Assembly: GCA_002413745.1 (NCBI GenBank)
Contig: DHXP01000039.1
Location: forward strand, 89,965 to 153,964
Source of the DNA: Flavobacterium sp. UBA5153
GTDB taxonomy: Bacteria > Bacteroidota > Bacteroidia > Flavobacteriales > Flavobacteriaceae
DNA length: 64,000 bases
Reading direction: 5' to 3'
The notes under the pieces are model-generated. The model saw only the letters and a list, made by a program, of their open reading frames with translations. It made no database searches and was not told where the DNA came from. Every line of letters starts with the position of its first letter. Position 1 is the stretch's first letter. Both the position numbers and the translations under genes were made by a program. Below, one piece after another: positions 28,286 to 34,916 of this stretch.

Positions 28286-28630
28286 ATGAATCTACTTTTA
28301 AGAATTTTAGTCACCGCCATTTTAGTGATGGGCATCGCCAGCTTTATGCCGGGCGTTCACGTTGCCGGTTTTGGCACTGCCTTGATTGTTGCCGTTGTTC
28401 TTGGCTTGCTCAATATATTTATCAAACCGATATTGGTAATCCTGACTTTACCCGTCACCATCCTGACATTGGGGTTATTTTTGTTGGTCATCAATGCCTT
28501 GATTATTTTGTTGTGTACCAATATCGTGGGCGGATTTAAGGTAGATTCTTTTTGGACGGCACTGTTATTCAGTATTGTTTTGTCTATTTTGCAATCTATT
28601 ATGTACAAATTATCGGGAAATGACAAATAA
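28286..28630 (+). CDS. Phage holin family membrane protein (PF04020-type)
   Basis: Inner-membrane protein of 114 residues with four hydrophobic segments at about residues 5-22, 26-46, 52-77 and 86-106. The Gly/Pro-bearing first half (SFMPGVHVAGFGTALIVAVVLGLLN) and the P-V-T-I-L-T-L-G block are typical of the family once labelled Phage_holin_4_2. The name comes from similarity only; these genes are chromosomal and widely conserved, and no other phage genes are nearby. The function is unknown. Confidence 0.82.
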   Translation: MNLLLRILVTAILVMGIASFMPGVHVAGFGTALIVAVVLGLLNIFIKPILVILTLPVTILTLGLFLLVINALIILLCTNIVGGFKVDSFWTALLFSIVLSILQSIMYKLSGNDK

Positions 28631-28686
28631 ATAGATGCGATAAACGGGGCAAATAAAGCCCTTGAATTCAATGTATTAAAAACTTG

Positions 28687-28714
28687 TTTGGGTTGTAAAA
28701 ATTTTATAATTTTG
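28687..28714 (+). promoter_or_regulatory. Promoter of tig
   Basis: A -33-like TTTG (28687-28690) and the -7 element TAATTTTG (28707-28714) are separated by 16 nt. The ATG follows 34 nt after the -7 element. This is one of the few places in the window where both elements can be proposed. Confidence 0.55.
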
Positions 28715-28748
28715 CAACCCAATTTTATTACGTAAATTAAAGACAGAA

Positions 28749-30074
28749 ATGGATATTAAAAGAGTAGCATTAGACGCAGTAAACGAAACAATTGTAATGA
28801 CGGTTGTTCACATGGATTACAAAGGTCAGGTACAAAAAAGAATAAACGAAAAAATGCCTTTGGCAACCGTTAAAGGTTTTAGAAAAGGTGCCGTGCCAAA
28901 AGATCTTGTCGAAAAACAATATGGTAAAGCGATAAAACAAGAAGAAGTTCAAAAAGTTGTAGATTTAGCTTTGGAGCGTTTTGTGCAATCCGAAAGATTA
29001 AATCTTCTTGGAACACCGCTTGCCAAGGTAAATGAAAACTTTTCTTGGGATGCCGAAGAATTGGTTTTTGAATACGAAATAGGTTTGGTTCCAAGTTTTG
29101 AATTGGATCTTGAGGCAAAAAACAGCATCGTAAAATACATAGTTACCGCCGATGATAAATTGATTGAAGGTCAAGTGGCCCGTATCCAAAAACAATTTGG
29201 AAAAGCAGTTCCTCAAGAGGTTGTTGGAGCAGGGTTTGATTTGACCGGAACATTCACAAACGAAGAAAAAGGAATTAACAACACCGCTACTTTTTCATTG
29301 GATATTTTCAAGGACAAAGCTACAGCCGATAAATTCATCGGTAAAAAAGTGGGCGATGTGGTAACCGTAAACACAAAAGGATTGTTTGCAGATGATCATC
29401 AATTGATGGATTATCTAAAAGTAAGCCACGACGATGTTCACGGTCTTGATATTGACATTGATTTTACGATCGAAGCCATCAATTCAACTGAATTAGCCGA
29501 GTTGAACCAAGAATTGTTCGACAAACTTTTTGGACCTGGAAGTGTTGCTTCTCTTGAAGAATTGAAAGCAAAAATCAAGGAAGATGCCGAAATCCAATTC
29601 GCTCAACAAGCGGACCAAAAATTATTGGGCGATGTAACCGAATTCTTAATCGAAAACACAAAATTCGACTTGCCAGCCGAGTTTCTTAAAAAATGGTTGC
29701 AAACCGTTGGAGAAAAACAACTTTCTCCAGCTGAAGCAGAAGTGGAATATGCAAGATCAGAAAAAGGATTGCGTTTTCAACTAATCGAAGGAAGAGCAAT
29801 GGCGCAAAGTGACATAAAAATTACATTTGAAGATTTGAAATCGTTTACCACAAAATCTATCCGTCAGCAAATGGCACAATTCGGACAAACAAATCCTACT
29901 GACGAAGAAGTTCAGGGAATTGTGGCTAGAGTTTTGGCAAATCAAGACGAAGTAAAAAGACTTTCAGACCAAGTGGTTGCCGAAAAATTGTTGGAATTGT
30001 TCAAAGAAAAAGCAAATCCGACCACTAAAGAAGTAACTTACGAAGAATTTATTGCTGCCTCTTACGGAGAATAA
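28749..30074 (+). CDS. tig: Trigger factor
   Basis: Ribosome-associated chaperone of 441 residues that meets nascent chains at the exit tunnel. The N-terminal ribosome-binding domain carries the signature loop, here KGFRKGAVPKDLVEKQYG at about residues 41-58 (consensus GFRxGxxP). The PPIase-like middle is weakly conserved and lacks an obvious FKBP catalytic core. The C-terminal helical arms (about 250-430) are Lys/Glu-rich. It stands at the head of the tig-clpP-clpX neighbourhood and is separated from clpP by a terminator-like hairpin and heptamer repeats. Confidence 0.95.
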   Translation: MDIKRVALDAVNETIVMTVVHMDYKGQVQKRINEKMPLATVKGFRKGAVPKDLVEKQYGKAIKQEEVQKVVDLALERFVQSERLNLLGTPLAKVNENFSWDAEELVFEYEIGLVPSFELDLEAKNSIVKYIVTADDKLIEGQVARIQKQFGKAVPQEVVGAGFDLTGTFTNEEKGINNTATFSLDIFKDKATADKFIGKKVGDVVTVNTKGLFADDHQLMDYLKVSHDDVHGLDIDIDFTIEAINSTELAELNQELFDKLFGPGSVASLEELKAKIKEDAEIQFAQQADQKLLGDVTEFLIENTKFDLPAEFLKKWLQTVGEKQLSPAEAEVEYARSEKGLRFQLIEGRAMAQSDIKITFEDLKSFTTKSIRQQMAQFGQTNPTDEEVQGIVARVLANQDEVKRLSDQVVAEKLLELFKEKANPTTKEVTYEEFIAASYGE

Positions 30075-30098
30075 ATTTTAGAAAAAATTAGTATCTTT

Positions 30099-30128
30099 GA
30101 GCGTCAAAAGAATATTTTTTTGACGCTC
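30099..30128 (+). terminator. Terminator after tig
   Basis: GAGCGTCAAAA (30099-30109) pairs with TTTTGACGCTC (30118-30128), followed by a T-rich tail. Confidence 0.75.
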
Positions 30129-30164
30129 TTTGTTTTTATTTGTTTAAGGTTCAAAGTTGAGCAA

Positions 30165-30227
30165 CCTTAAACCTTAAACCTTAAACCTTAAACCTTAAAC
30201 CTTAAACCTTAAACCTTAAACCTTAAA
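30165..30227 (+). repeat. Nine tandem CCTTAAA heptamers before clpP
   Basis: Nine perfect copies of CCTTAAA (63 nt) end 2 nt before the clpP ATG at 30230. No Shine-Dalgarno sequence is present. The copy number could vary by slippage and alter the leader length. It is the longest of the leader repeats with period 7 in the window. Confidence 0.95.
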
Positions 30228-30229
30228 AT

Positions 30230-30904
30230 ATGAACTACGGCGTAGAATTTAAAAAATTTGCTACAAAACACCAAGGTGTAAACGCAATGTATTACGACAA
30301 AATCGTGAGCGCGATGACGCCTACGAATATGACACCCTATATCATTGAAGAACGCCAACTGAATATTTCTCAATTGGACGTTTTTTCGAGATTAATGATG
30401 GACCGAATTATTTTCTTGGGAACAGGAATTGATGACCAAATTGCCAATATCGTTCAGGCACAATTACTTTTCCTCGAAAGTGCCGATGCTTCAAAAGACA
30501 TTCAAATTTACCTGAATTCTCCAGGCGGAAGCGTTTATGCGGGATTGGGTATTTATGACACGATGCAATACATCAAACCAGACGTGGCAACCATTTGCAC
30601 CGGAATGGCAGCATCCATGGGTGCCGTTTTATTATGCGCCGGAGCAGCAGGAAAACGTTCGGCATTACCGCATTCAAGAGTGATGATTCACCAACCTTCG
30701 GGCGGAGCGCAAGGCGTTGCCACCGATATGGAAATCAACCTTCGTGAAATGATGAAATTAAAAGACGAATTATACCAAATTATTTCACATCATACTGGAC
30801 AAACTTTCGAAAAAGTGCATCAGGACAGCGAGCGCGACTATTGGATGATTGCCGATGAAGCAAAAACGTACGGAATGATTGATGAGGTATTGAGAAGAAG
30901 TTAA
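30230..30904 (+). CDS. clpP: ATP-dependent Clp protease proteolytic subunit
   Basis: Cytoplasmic serine protease of 224 residues that forms the double heptameric chamber served by ClpX. The catalytic Ser is S129 in GMAASMG and the His is H154 in MIHQP; the Asp follows in the HQDSERDYW region. The sequence ends with the family's YGMIDEVL. The mature N-terminus probably begins after processing before NMTPYIIEE. clpX follows 80 nt downstream. Confidence 0.97.
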   Translation: MNYGVEFKKFATKHQGVNAMYYDKIVSAMTPTNMTPYIIEERQLNISQLDVFSRLMMDRIIFLGTGIDDQIANIVQAQLLFLESADASKDIQIYLNSPGGSVYAGLGIYDTMQYIKPDVATICTGMAASMGAVLLCAGAAGKRSALPHSRVMIHQPSGGAQGVATDMEINLREMMKLKDELYQIISHHTGQTFEKVHQDSERDYWMIADEAKTYGMIDEVLRRS

Positions 30905-30946
30905 ATTAGATAACAGATAACAGATTTCAGGCCGCAGTATTTTGCA

Positions 30947-30980
30947 ATCTGAAATCTGAAATCTGAAATCTGCAATCTAA
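30947..30980 (+). repeat. Heptamer repeats (ATCTGAA) before clpX
   Basis: Five consecutive units, three exact ATCTGAA and two diverged, end 4 nt before the clpX ATG at 30985. The sequence CAGATTTCAGGCCGCAG just upstream (30921-30937) reappears inverted at 12-28 with one mismatch, so the motif is dispersed. Confidence 0.8.
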
Positions 30981-30984
30981 AAAG

Positions 30985-32217
30985 ATGGCAAAACAAAAAT
31001 TAGAATGTTCATTCTGTGGAAGAAAAAAACCGGAAACCAATTTATTGATTGCCGGAATCGATGCGCACATTTGTGATAAATGTATCGAGCAAGCCCACGG
31101 AATTGTTATAGAAGAATTAAAATCAAGCGGTAAGTCAAAAATGCCTACCGATTTGATTTTGAAAAAACCAAAAGAAATCAGGGCTTTTCTGGATCAATAT
31201 GTTATTGGTCAAGACCAAACCAAAAAAGTAATGGCTGTTGCGGTTTACAATCACTACAAACGTTTGATGCAACAAGAGTTGAACGACGAGGTAGAGATTG
31301 AAAAAAGCAATATTATTATGGTCGGCCAAACCGGAACCGGTAAAACTTTGGTTGCCAAAACCATTGCAAAAATGCTCGATGTTCCATTGGCAATTGTAGA
31401 TGCAACGGTATTAACCGAAGCCGGTTATGTAGGCGAAGATGTCGAAAGTATTTTGACACGCTTGCTACAAGCGGCAGATTATGATGTTGCAAAAGCCGAA
31501 AGAGGTATTGTTTTTATTGATGAAATTGATAAAATTGCCCGCAAAAGCGACAATCCATCCATAACTCGTGATGTTTCAGGTGAAGGCGTGCAACAGGCTT
31601 TATTGAAATTATTGGAAGGAACCGTTGTCAATGTTCCGCCAAAAGGAGGAAGAAAACACCCAGACCAGAAATTTGTCGAAGTCAATACTCAAAATATATT
31701 GTTTATTGCCGGTGGCGCTTTTGACGGAATCGAAAGAATTATTTCGAAACGATTGAATCGTCAGGCCGTTGGTTATTCTACTTCAAAAAACGTGGATAAT
31801 ATTGACAAGGACAATTTGTTGCAATATATTATTCCAAAAGATATCAAGGATTTTGGTTTGATTCCTGAAATCATAGGTCGTTTGCCAGTGTTGACGCATA
31901 TGGATCCTTTGGATAGAGAAACGTTGAGAGCCATTTTGACCCAACCTAAAAACGCATTGATCAAACAATACCAAAAGTTATTTTTGATGGATGAGGTTGA
32001 ATTTACGATTACGGACGAAGCTTTGGATTTTATTGTAGAAAAAGCTTTGGAATACAAACTCGGAGCACGTGGATTACGTTCTTTATGCGAAGCCATCTTG
32101 ACCGATGCAATGTATGAATTGCCGAGTTCTGATGATAAAATATTGGAAATCGACGTGGATTACGCAAAAGAAACATTGAACAGAAATTTATTGAAACGAT
32201 TGGAAATTGCTTCGTAA
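30985..32217 (+). CDS. clpX: ATP-dependent Clp protease ATP-binding subunit ClpX
   Basis: AAA+ unfoldase of 410 residues that feeds substrates to ClpP. The N-terminal zinc-binding domain has four cysteines (C8, C11, C30, C33). Walker A is GQTGTGKT at about residue 113, Walker B is [10 protein letters not shown], and the IGF-type ClpP-binding loop region and sensor motifs (LGARGLRS) are present. It follows clpP with an 80-nt gap filled by heptamer repeats and ends at a strong terminator. Confidence 0.97.
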   Translation: MAKQKLECSFCGRKKPETNLLIAGIDAHICDKCIEQAHGIVIEELKSSGKSKMPTDLILKKPKEIRAFLDQYVIGQDQTKKVMAVAVYNHYKRLMQQELNDEVEIEKSNIIMVGQTGTGKTLVAKTIAKMLDVPLAIVDATVLTEAGYVGEDVESILTRLLQAADYDVAKAERGIVFIDEIDKIARKSDNPSITRDVSGEGVQQALLKLLEGTVVNVPPKGGRKHPDQKFVEVNTQNILFIAGGAFDGIERIISKRLNRQAVGYSTSKNVDNIDKDNLLQYIIPKDIKDFGLIPEIIGRLPVLTHMDPLDRETLRAILTQPKNALIKQYQKLFLMDEVEFTITDEALDFIVEKALEYKLGARGLRSLCEAILTDAMYELPSSDDKILEIDVDYAKETLNRNLLKRLEIAS

Positions 32218-32244
32218 GTAAATTTCAGGCTCAGTAAAAAGCAA

Positions 32245-32280
32245 AATAAAGCTCAAAAACGGATGTTTTTGAGCTTTATT
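32245..32280 (+). terminator. Terminator after clpX
   Basis: A 16-bp perfect stem AATAAAGCTCAAAAAC (32245-32260) and its complement (32265-32280) enclose a 4-nt loop. It marks the end of the clp operon and the left edge of the accessory island. Confidence 0.8.
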
Positions 32281-32320
32281 CGTTAATGGTGTGAGCTTAA
32301 AGGATTAATTTTTAGGAAAA

Positions 32321-32812
32321 TTAAAAAGGCAAATCATCTAAATCTGCGTCAGTAAAACCATAACTTTCACGTTCTTTTTTATGCGCATCTTTTCTGGTTT
32401 TATTGATGATTTTGTCTTTAATTTTAAAAGAATAGCATTTGCAAATGTCACTACATTCTCCATTTACTTCTTCAAAAATAAGATTGTAAAATGTGTTAGA
32501 AATATTTCCTGTAAACGAATAACCAGGACTACGATAGTTATTACACCAACTACCATTACAGCTGCCTTTATGGGCAAACAAATAAGTGTCGTTAAGTTGT
32601 TTGAAGGCGTTGAATTTTTCTTTTATTTTTTCAATAAACTCCTTCTTTTTGTCATTTCTTAATTGATAGTCTACCAAAGTTTCAAGTAGTTCAATATCCA
32701 TTTCTGAAATCGCTTTCACGATGAGTTCTTGAATAGATACATCACTTTTGATATAGGTAACATCGCCTAATTCAGCGAGTTGTTCGAGTAGTTTTTGTTG
32801 TTCTGGAGTCAT
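32321..32812 (-). CDS. Hypothetical cysteine-containing protein
   Basis: A 163-residue predicted cytoplasmic protein that I do not recognise. The N-terminal 75 residues are helical (MTPEQQKLLEQLAELGD, then EFIEKIKEKFNAF). The middle (about 80-130) is rich in Cys, Asn and aromatic residues (GSCNGSWC, ECSDICKC), which suggests metal binding. The tail is Lys-rich and ends with an acidic DADLDDLPF. It is the last gene of a three-gene leftward operon, 12 nt after the cyclotransferase-like gene. Confidence 0.65.
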   Translation of the reverse strand: MTPEQQKLLEQLAELGDVTYIKSDVSIQELIVKAISEMDIELLETLVDYQLRNDKKKEFIEKIKEKFNAFKQLNDTYLFAHKGSCNGSWCNNYRSPGYSFTGNISNTFYNLIFEEVNGECSDICKCYSFKIKDKIINKTRKDAHKKERESYGFTDADLDDLPF

Positions 32813-32824
32813 AATGGTTTTGTT

Positions 32825-33394
32825 TTATTTCCAACCCAAAACTTCAATAATCTGTTTTCGGTAGGTAGTATCGATTTGTTTTGGGGTGTTGCGGATGTAT
32901 TCTTCGGCTAAAGCACTTTGATTTCCTTTTAAATTTTGTAAATATTCGAGTCTATCGTTTGGGTCAATTGTTTTGATAACGACTTTATTCTCTTTAATAT
33001 CCCAATTTTCAGGAAGATTTGTCCAAATTACGCCATCAAAATCAGTGGTTTGAATCCAGTTTTTGATGTTGTCTTTTTCTTTAATTGGAAAATCTATTGG
33101 AAAAATAACATCTTTTGATTTATCATAATATCCAATATATTTCTCACTAGTTCCTTCTCTAAGAACAAGATTTGAAACTGCTAAATCAAGGCTGTCAAAA
33201 CTAGAAACTGAATACAATGTTGGAACTTCTGTGCCGTTTGGCGTAATGACCAATGTTAATCGCCCATCTTTAGAAATTCTTGCAAATTCAATGGGTAAAA
33301 CAGGACCATTTTCTTTCCAGCCTACATTGGTATCAAATTTTAATTCTTTGGGTTGCCAAATCAAGGAACCCCAGCCGAGGATTGCTATTTTCAT
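32825..33394 (-). CDS. Gamma-glutamylcyclotransferase-like hypothetical protein
   Basis: A cytoplasmic protein of 189 residues. Its start MKIAILGWGSLIWQPKEL resembles the ChaC/GGCT opening (YGSLxW), and PIEFARISKDGRLTLVI resembles the following strand. These are weak similarities, so a cyclotransferase fold is plausible but activity is not shown. The frame opens at 33427, but the extra 11 residues overlap the end of the upstream gene; the ATG at 33394 lies 2 nt past that stop and directly begins the conserved strand. It is the middle gene of the three-gene operon. Confidence 0.6.
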   Translation of the reverse strand: MKIAILGWGSLIWQPKELKFDTNVGWKENGPVLPIEFARISKDGRLTLVITPNGTEVPTLYSVSSFDSLDLAVSNLVLREGTSEKYIGYYDKSKDVIFPIDFPIKEKDNIKNWIQTTDFDGVIWTNLPENWDIKENKVVIKTIDPNDRLEYLQNLKGNQSALAEEYIRNTPKQIDTTYRKQIIEVLGWK

Positions 33395-33396
33395 AA

Positions 33397-33846
33397 TCAA
33401 AAAAATAAATATAAAACAAAACCACATAATGAAAAGATAAACCCGAATTTAAGGTACTTAACTTGCGCATAATAGTATTTCCAAGTTCTTTTTCCGATTT
33501 CATTAGTTTCACTTAATACTTGCTTTTCCGTTTTACAATTTCCGTATAATCTAGATGTTTCTCTAAAATCTTTTAGTCTGTTTTCAGTAAATTTTGCGAA
33601 ATAACAAATTGAAATAAGTAATGAAATAAGTGAAAAATATAATGGTAATTTTACGAGAAAACACAAACATTCACTCTTATTATCGAATAAAAAGTTTAGT
33701 GTGAAACCAAATATGGCTGAACTAAAAACAAAATATAAATTGGCACTTACTCCTAATTGTTCTCTTTGTACTACCCGCCAATATTTGTAATTTTCATCTT
33801 GCAAACATTTTTTTTTCGAGTCTTTGTTTTCTTCAATATCATCCAT
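33397..33846 (-). CDS. Hypothetical membrane protein with three hydrophobic segments
   Basis: A 149-residue protein, not recognised. Hydrophobic segments lie at about residues 36-54, 62-83 and 128-149; the last one ends the protein (FSLCGFVLYLFF). The N-terminus is charged (MDDIEENKDSKKK) and the loop between segments two and three is polar with basic patches. It heads the leftward three-gene operon, with tight spacing to the next gene. Small multi-pass proteins next to enzymes of unknown function are common in defence islands, but nothing specific is shown here. Confidence 0.6.
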   Translation of the reverse strand: MDDIEENKDSKKKCLQDENYKYWRVVQREQLGVSANLYFVFSSAIFGFTLNFLFDNKSECLCFLVKLPLYFSLISLLISICYFAKFTENRLKDFRETSRLYGNCKTEKQVLSETNEIGKRTWKYYYAQVKYLKFGFIFSLCGFVLYLFF

Positions 33847-34251
33847 ATTTTTTAAATACTATAAATTTAACTTAATTATTTTTTTTCAATTAATTCATTT
33901 ATCAACATAAGGCTTGATTGTGTTTCAATCAAGGATTTATATTTTCATCTAACCATAAAATCCTATTCCCAATAATCCAAAAACAAACCTTAGTACAAGA
34001 AAGAAAATCTTTAGGTATTAAAACCAAGTTCGTTTTCTTTTTATATGATTTAAAAAATAATTACTCAAGATTCCAATAGGCTTCTTCCTGCTTCATCACC
34101 AAGTTTGCGCCATCGGGTTTTAAAACAAGAATTTTAGCTAAAATAACAGCATTAACTTTGGTACAATTCATCAATAAATTTATTTTTGAAAGACCAATAA
34201 ACAATATTAAAACACAAATAATATAATTGCACACAACGGGTTATTTATAAT
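33847..34251. other. Gap between two accessory operons, with a possible gene relic
   Basis: No intact gene is seen in these 405 nt. A small hairpin CTTGATTG/CAATCAAG lies at 33913-33933. A probable coding relic on the minus strand is given separately (34061-34141). Confidence 0.5.
34061..34141 (-). pseudogene. Possible C-terminal fragment of a lost gene
   Basis: The minus strand reads AKILVLKPDGANLVMKQEEA and ends YWNLE before a TAA at 34061-34063. The peptide looks like a normal protein C-terminus and its codon use is richer in G and C than the surrounding spacer, but no start or upstream domain remains. I do not recognise the parent family. Confidence 0.35.
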
Positions 34252-34803
34252 CTAAAACAATGAAATTCCTTTTTTATATTCTGGTCTTAGTCCTTCGGTA
34301 GCATATTTTTTTAATTCGTATTCTAAATGCTCCTGCATAAAATCTTCCCCAAACTCCTCATATACTTTAAAGAATTTCATTGCGATTGTATTTAAATTAT
34401 CTGGAGGAATATGTTCATTTCTTTCTCCGCTTGCTTTTCTAAATGAAGAACATACTAACTCATAGATTTCTATAACTTGATCATCGCTGGTTTTTTCTGT
34501 GGGAGCTGTATTATTATATTCTCCGATATTTCTTAATCTTTTTACTAAACTGGTATTTAGTTTATCTTCGAATGAACCTGGTTCTTGTGGTTTTCTTTTT
34601 AGTATATAATAACTAAAATAAAAAACAGGATAAAAAATGGTCATAAAGCATCTCATCAAAATAATAAATGAGTAACTGTAAAACCAACTTTTGTTTTTAT
34701 TTTCTTTTAAAGAGTATTTATCCTCAATGGACAAATGTTTGGCAAGTGGACCAATAAAATTAGATATAATTCCAACTACTAAATATATTAAAAATATCGT
34801 CAT
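34252..34803 (-). CDS. Hypothetical membrane protein, third gene of the nuclease operon
   Basis: A 183-residue protein, not recognised. Two hydrophobic segments at about residues 2-22 and 42-66 are followed by a polar, mainly helical cytoplasmic-type tail of about 110 residues (IEIYELVCSSFRKASGERNEHIPPDNLNTIAMKFFKVYEEFGEDFMQEHLEYELKK in summary terms: charged helices). Its ATG overlaps by ATGA the stop of a short reading frame that continues in phase from the nuclease gene, which argues for translation coupled to the upstream gene. It probably belongs to the same unit as the nuclease protein and may anchor or gate it. Confidence 0.6.
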   Translation of the reverse strand: MTIFLIYLVVGIISNFIGPLAKHLSIEDKYSLKENKNKSWFYSYSFIILMRCFMTIFYPVFYFSYYILKRKPQEPGSFEDKLNTSLVKRLRNIGEYNNTAPTEKTSDDQVIEIYELVCSSFRKASGERNEHIPPDNLNTIAMKFFKVYEEFGEDFMQEHLEYELKKYATEGLRPEYKKGISLF

Positions 34804-34916
34804 ATAAATCTTATAATAATTGAAATTATAACTAAAACAATAATTGCAAAATTTCTAGTGTTAGAATCGTTTTTTATGCTTTTGTATTTCGTCCATTCTA
34901 TATTTAATTTTTTAAA
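34800..34916 (-). other. In-phase 38-codon extension after the nuclease stop codon
   Basis: Directly after the TAA of the nuclease gene the same frame stays open for 38 codons and encodes a polar stretch followed by a strong membrane segment (NFAIIVLVIISIIIRFI). There is no ATG, GTG or TTG. Its TGA overlaps the next ATG as ATGA. It could be a separate microprotein with a rare start, a read-through tail, or a decayed gene. Confidence 0.4.

Noticed and set aside
28286-28630. Prophage suggested by the holin-type protein
   Set aside because: No lysis, structural or integrase genes are nearby, and the four-segment family is common on chromosomes outside prophages.
30165-30227. CCTTAAA tandem array as a CRISPR or telomere-like structure
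   Set aside because: Units are 7 nt without spacers, too short for CRISPR, and lie immediately before clpP, so it is better read as a leader repeat.
33397-33846. SLATT-type effector of a nucleotide-signalling defence system
   Set aside because: Three hydrophobic segments and the lack of any neighbouring nucleotidyltransferase or sensor gene do not support the assignment. Left as unknown membrane protein.
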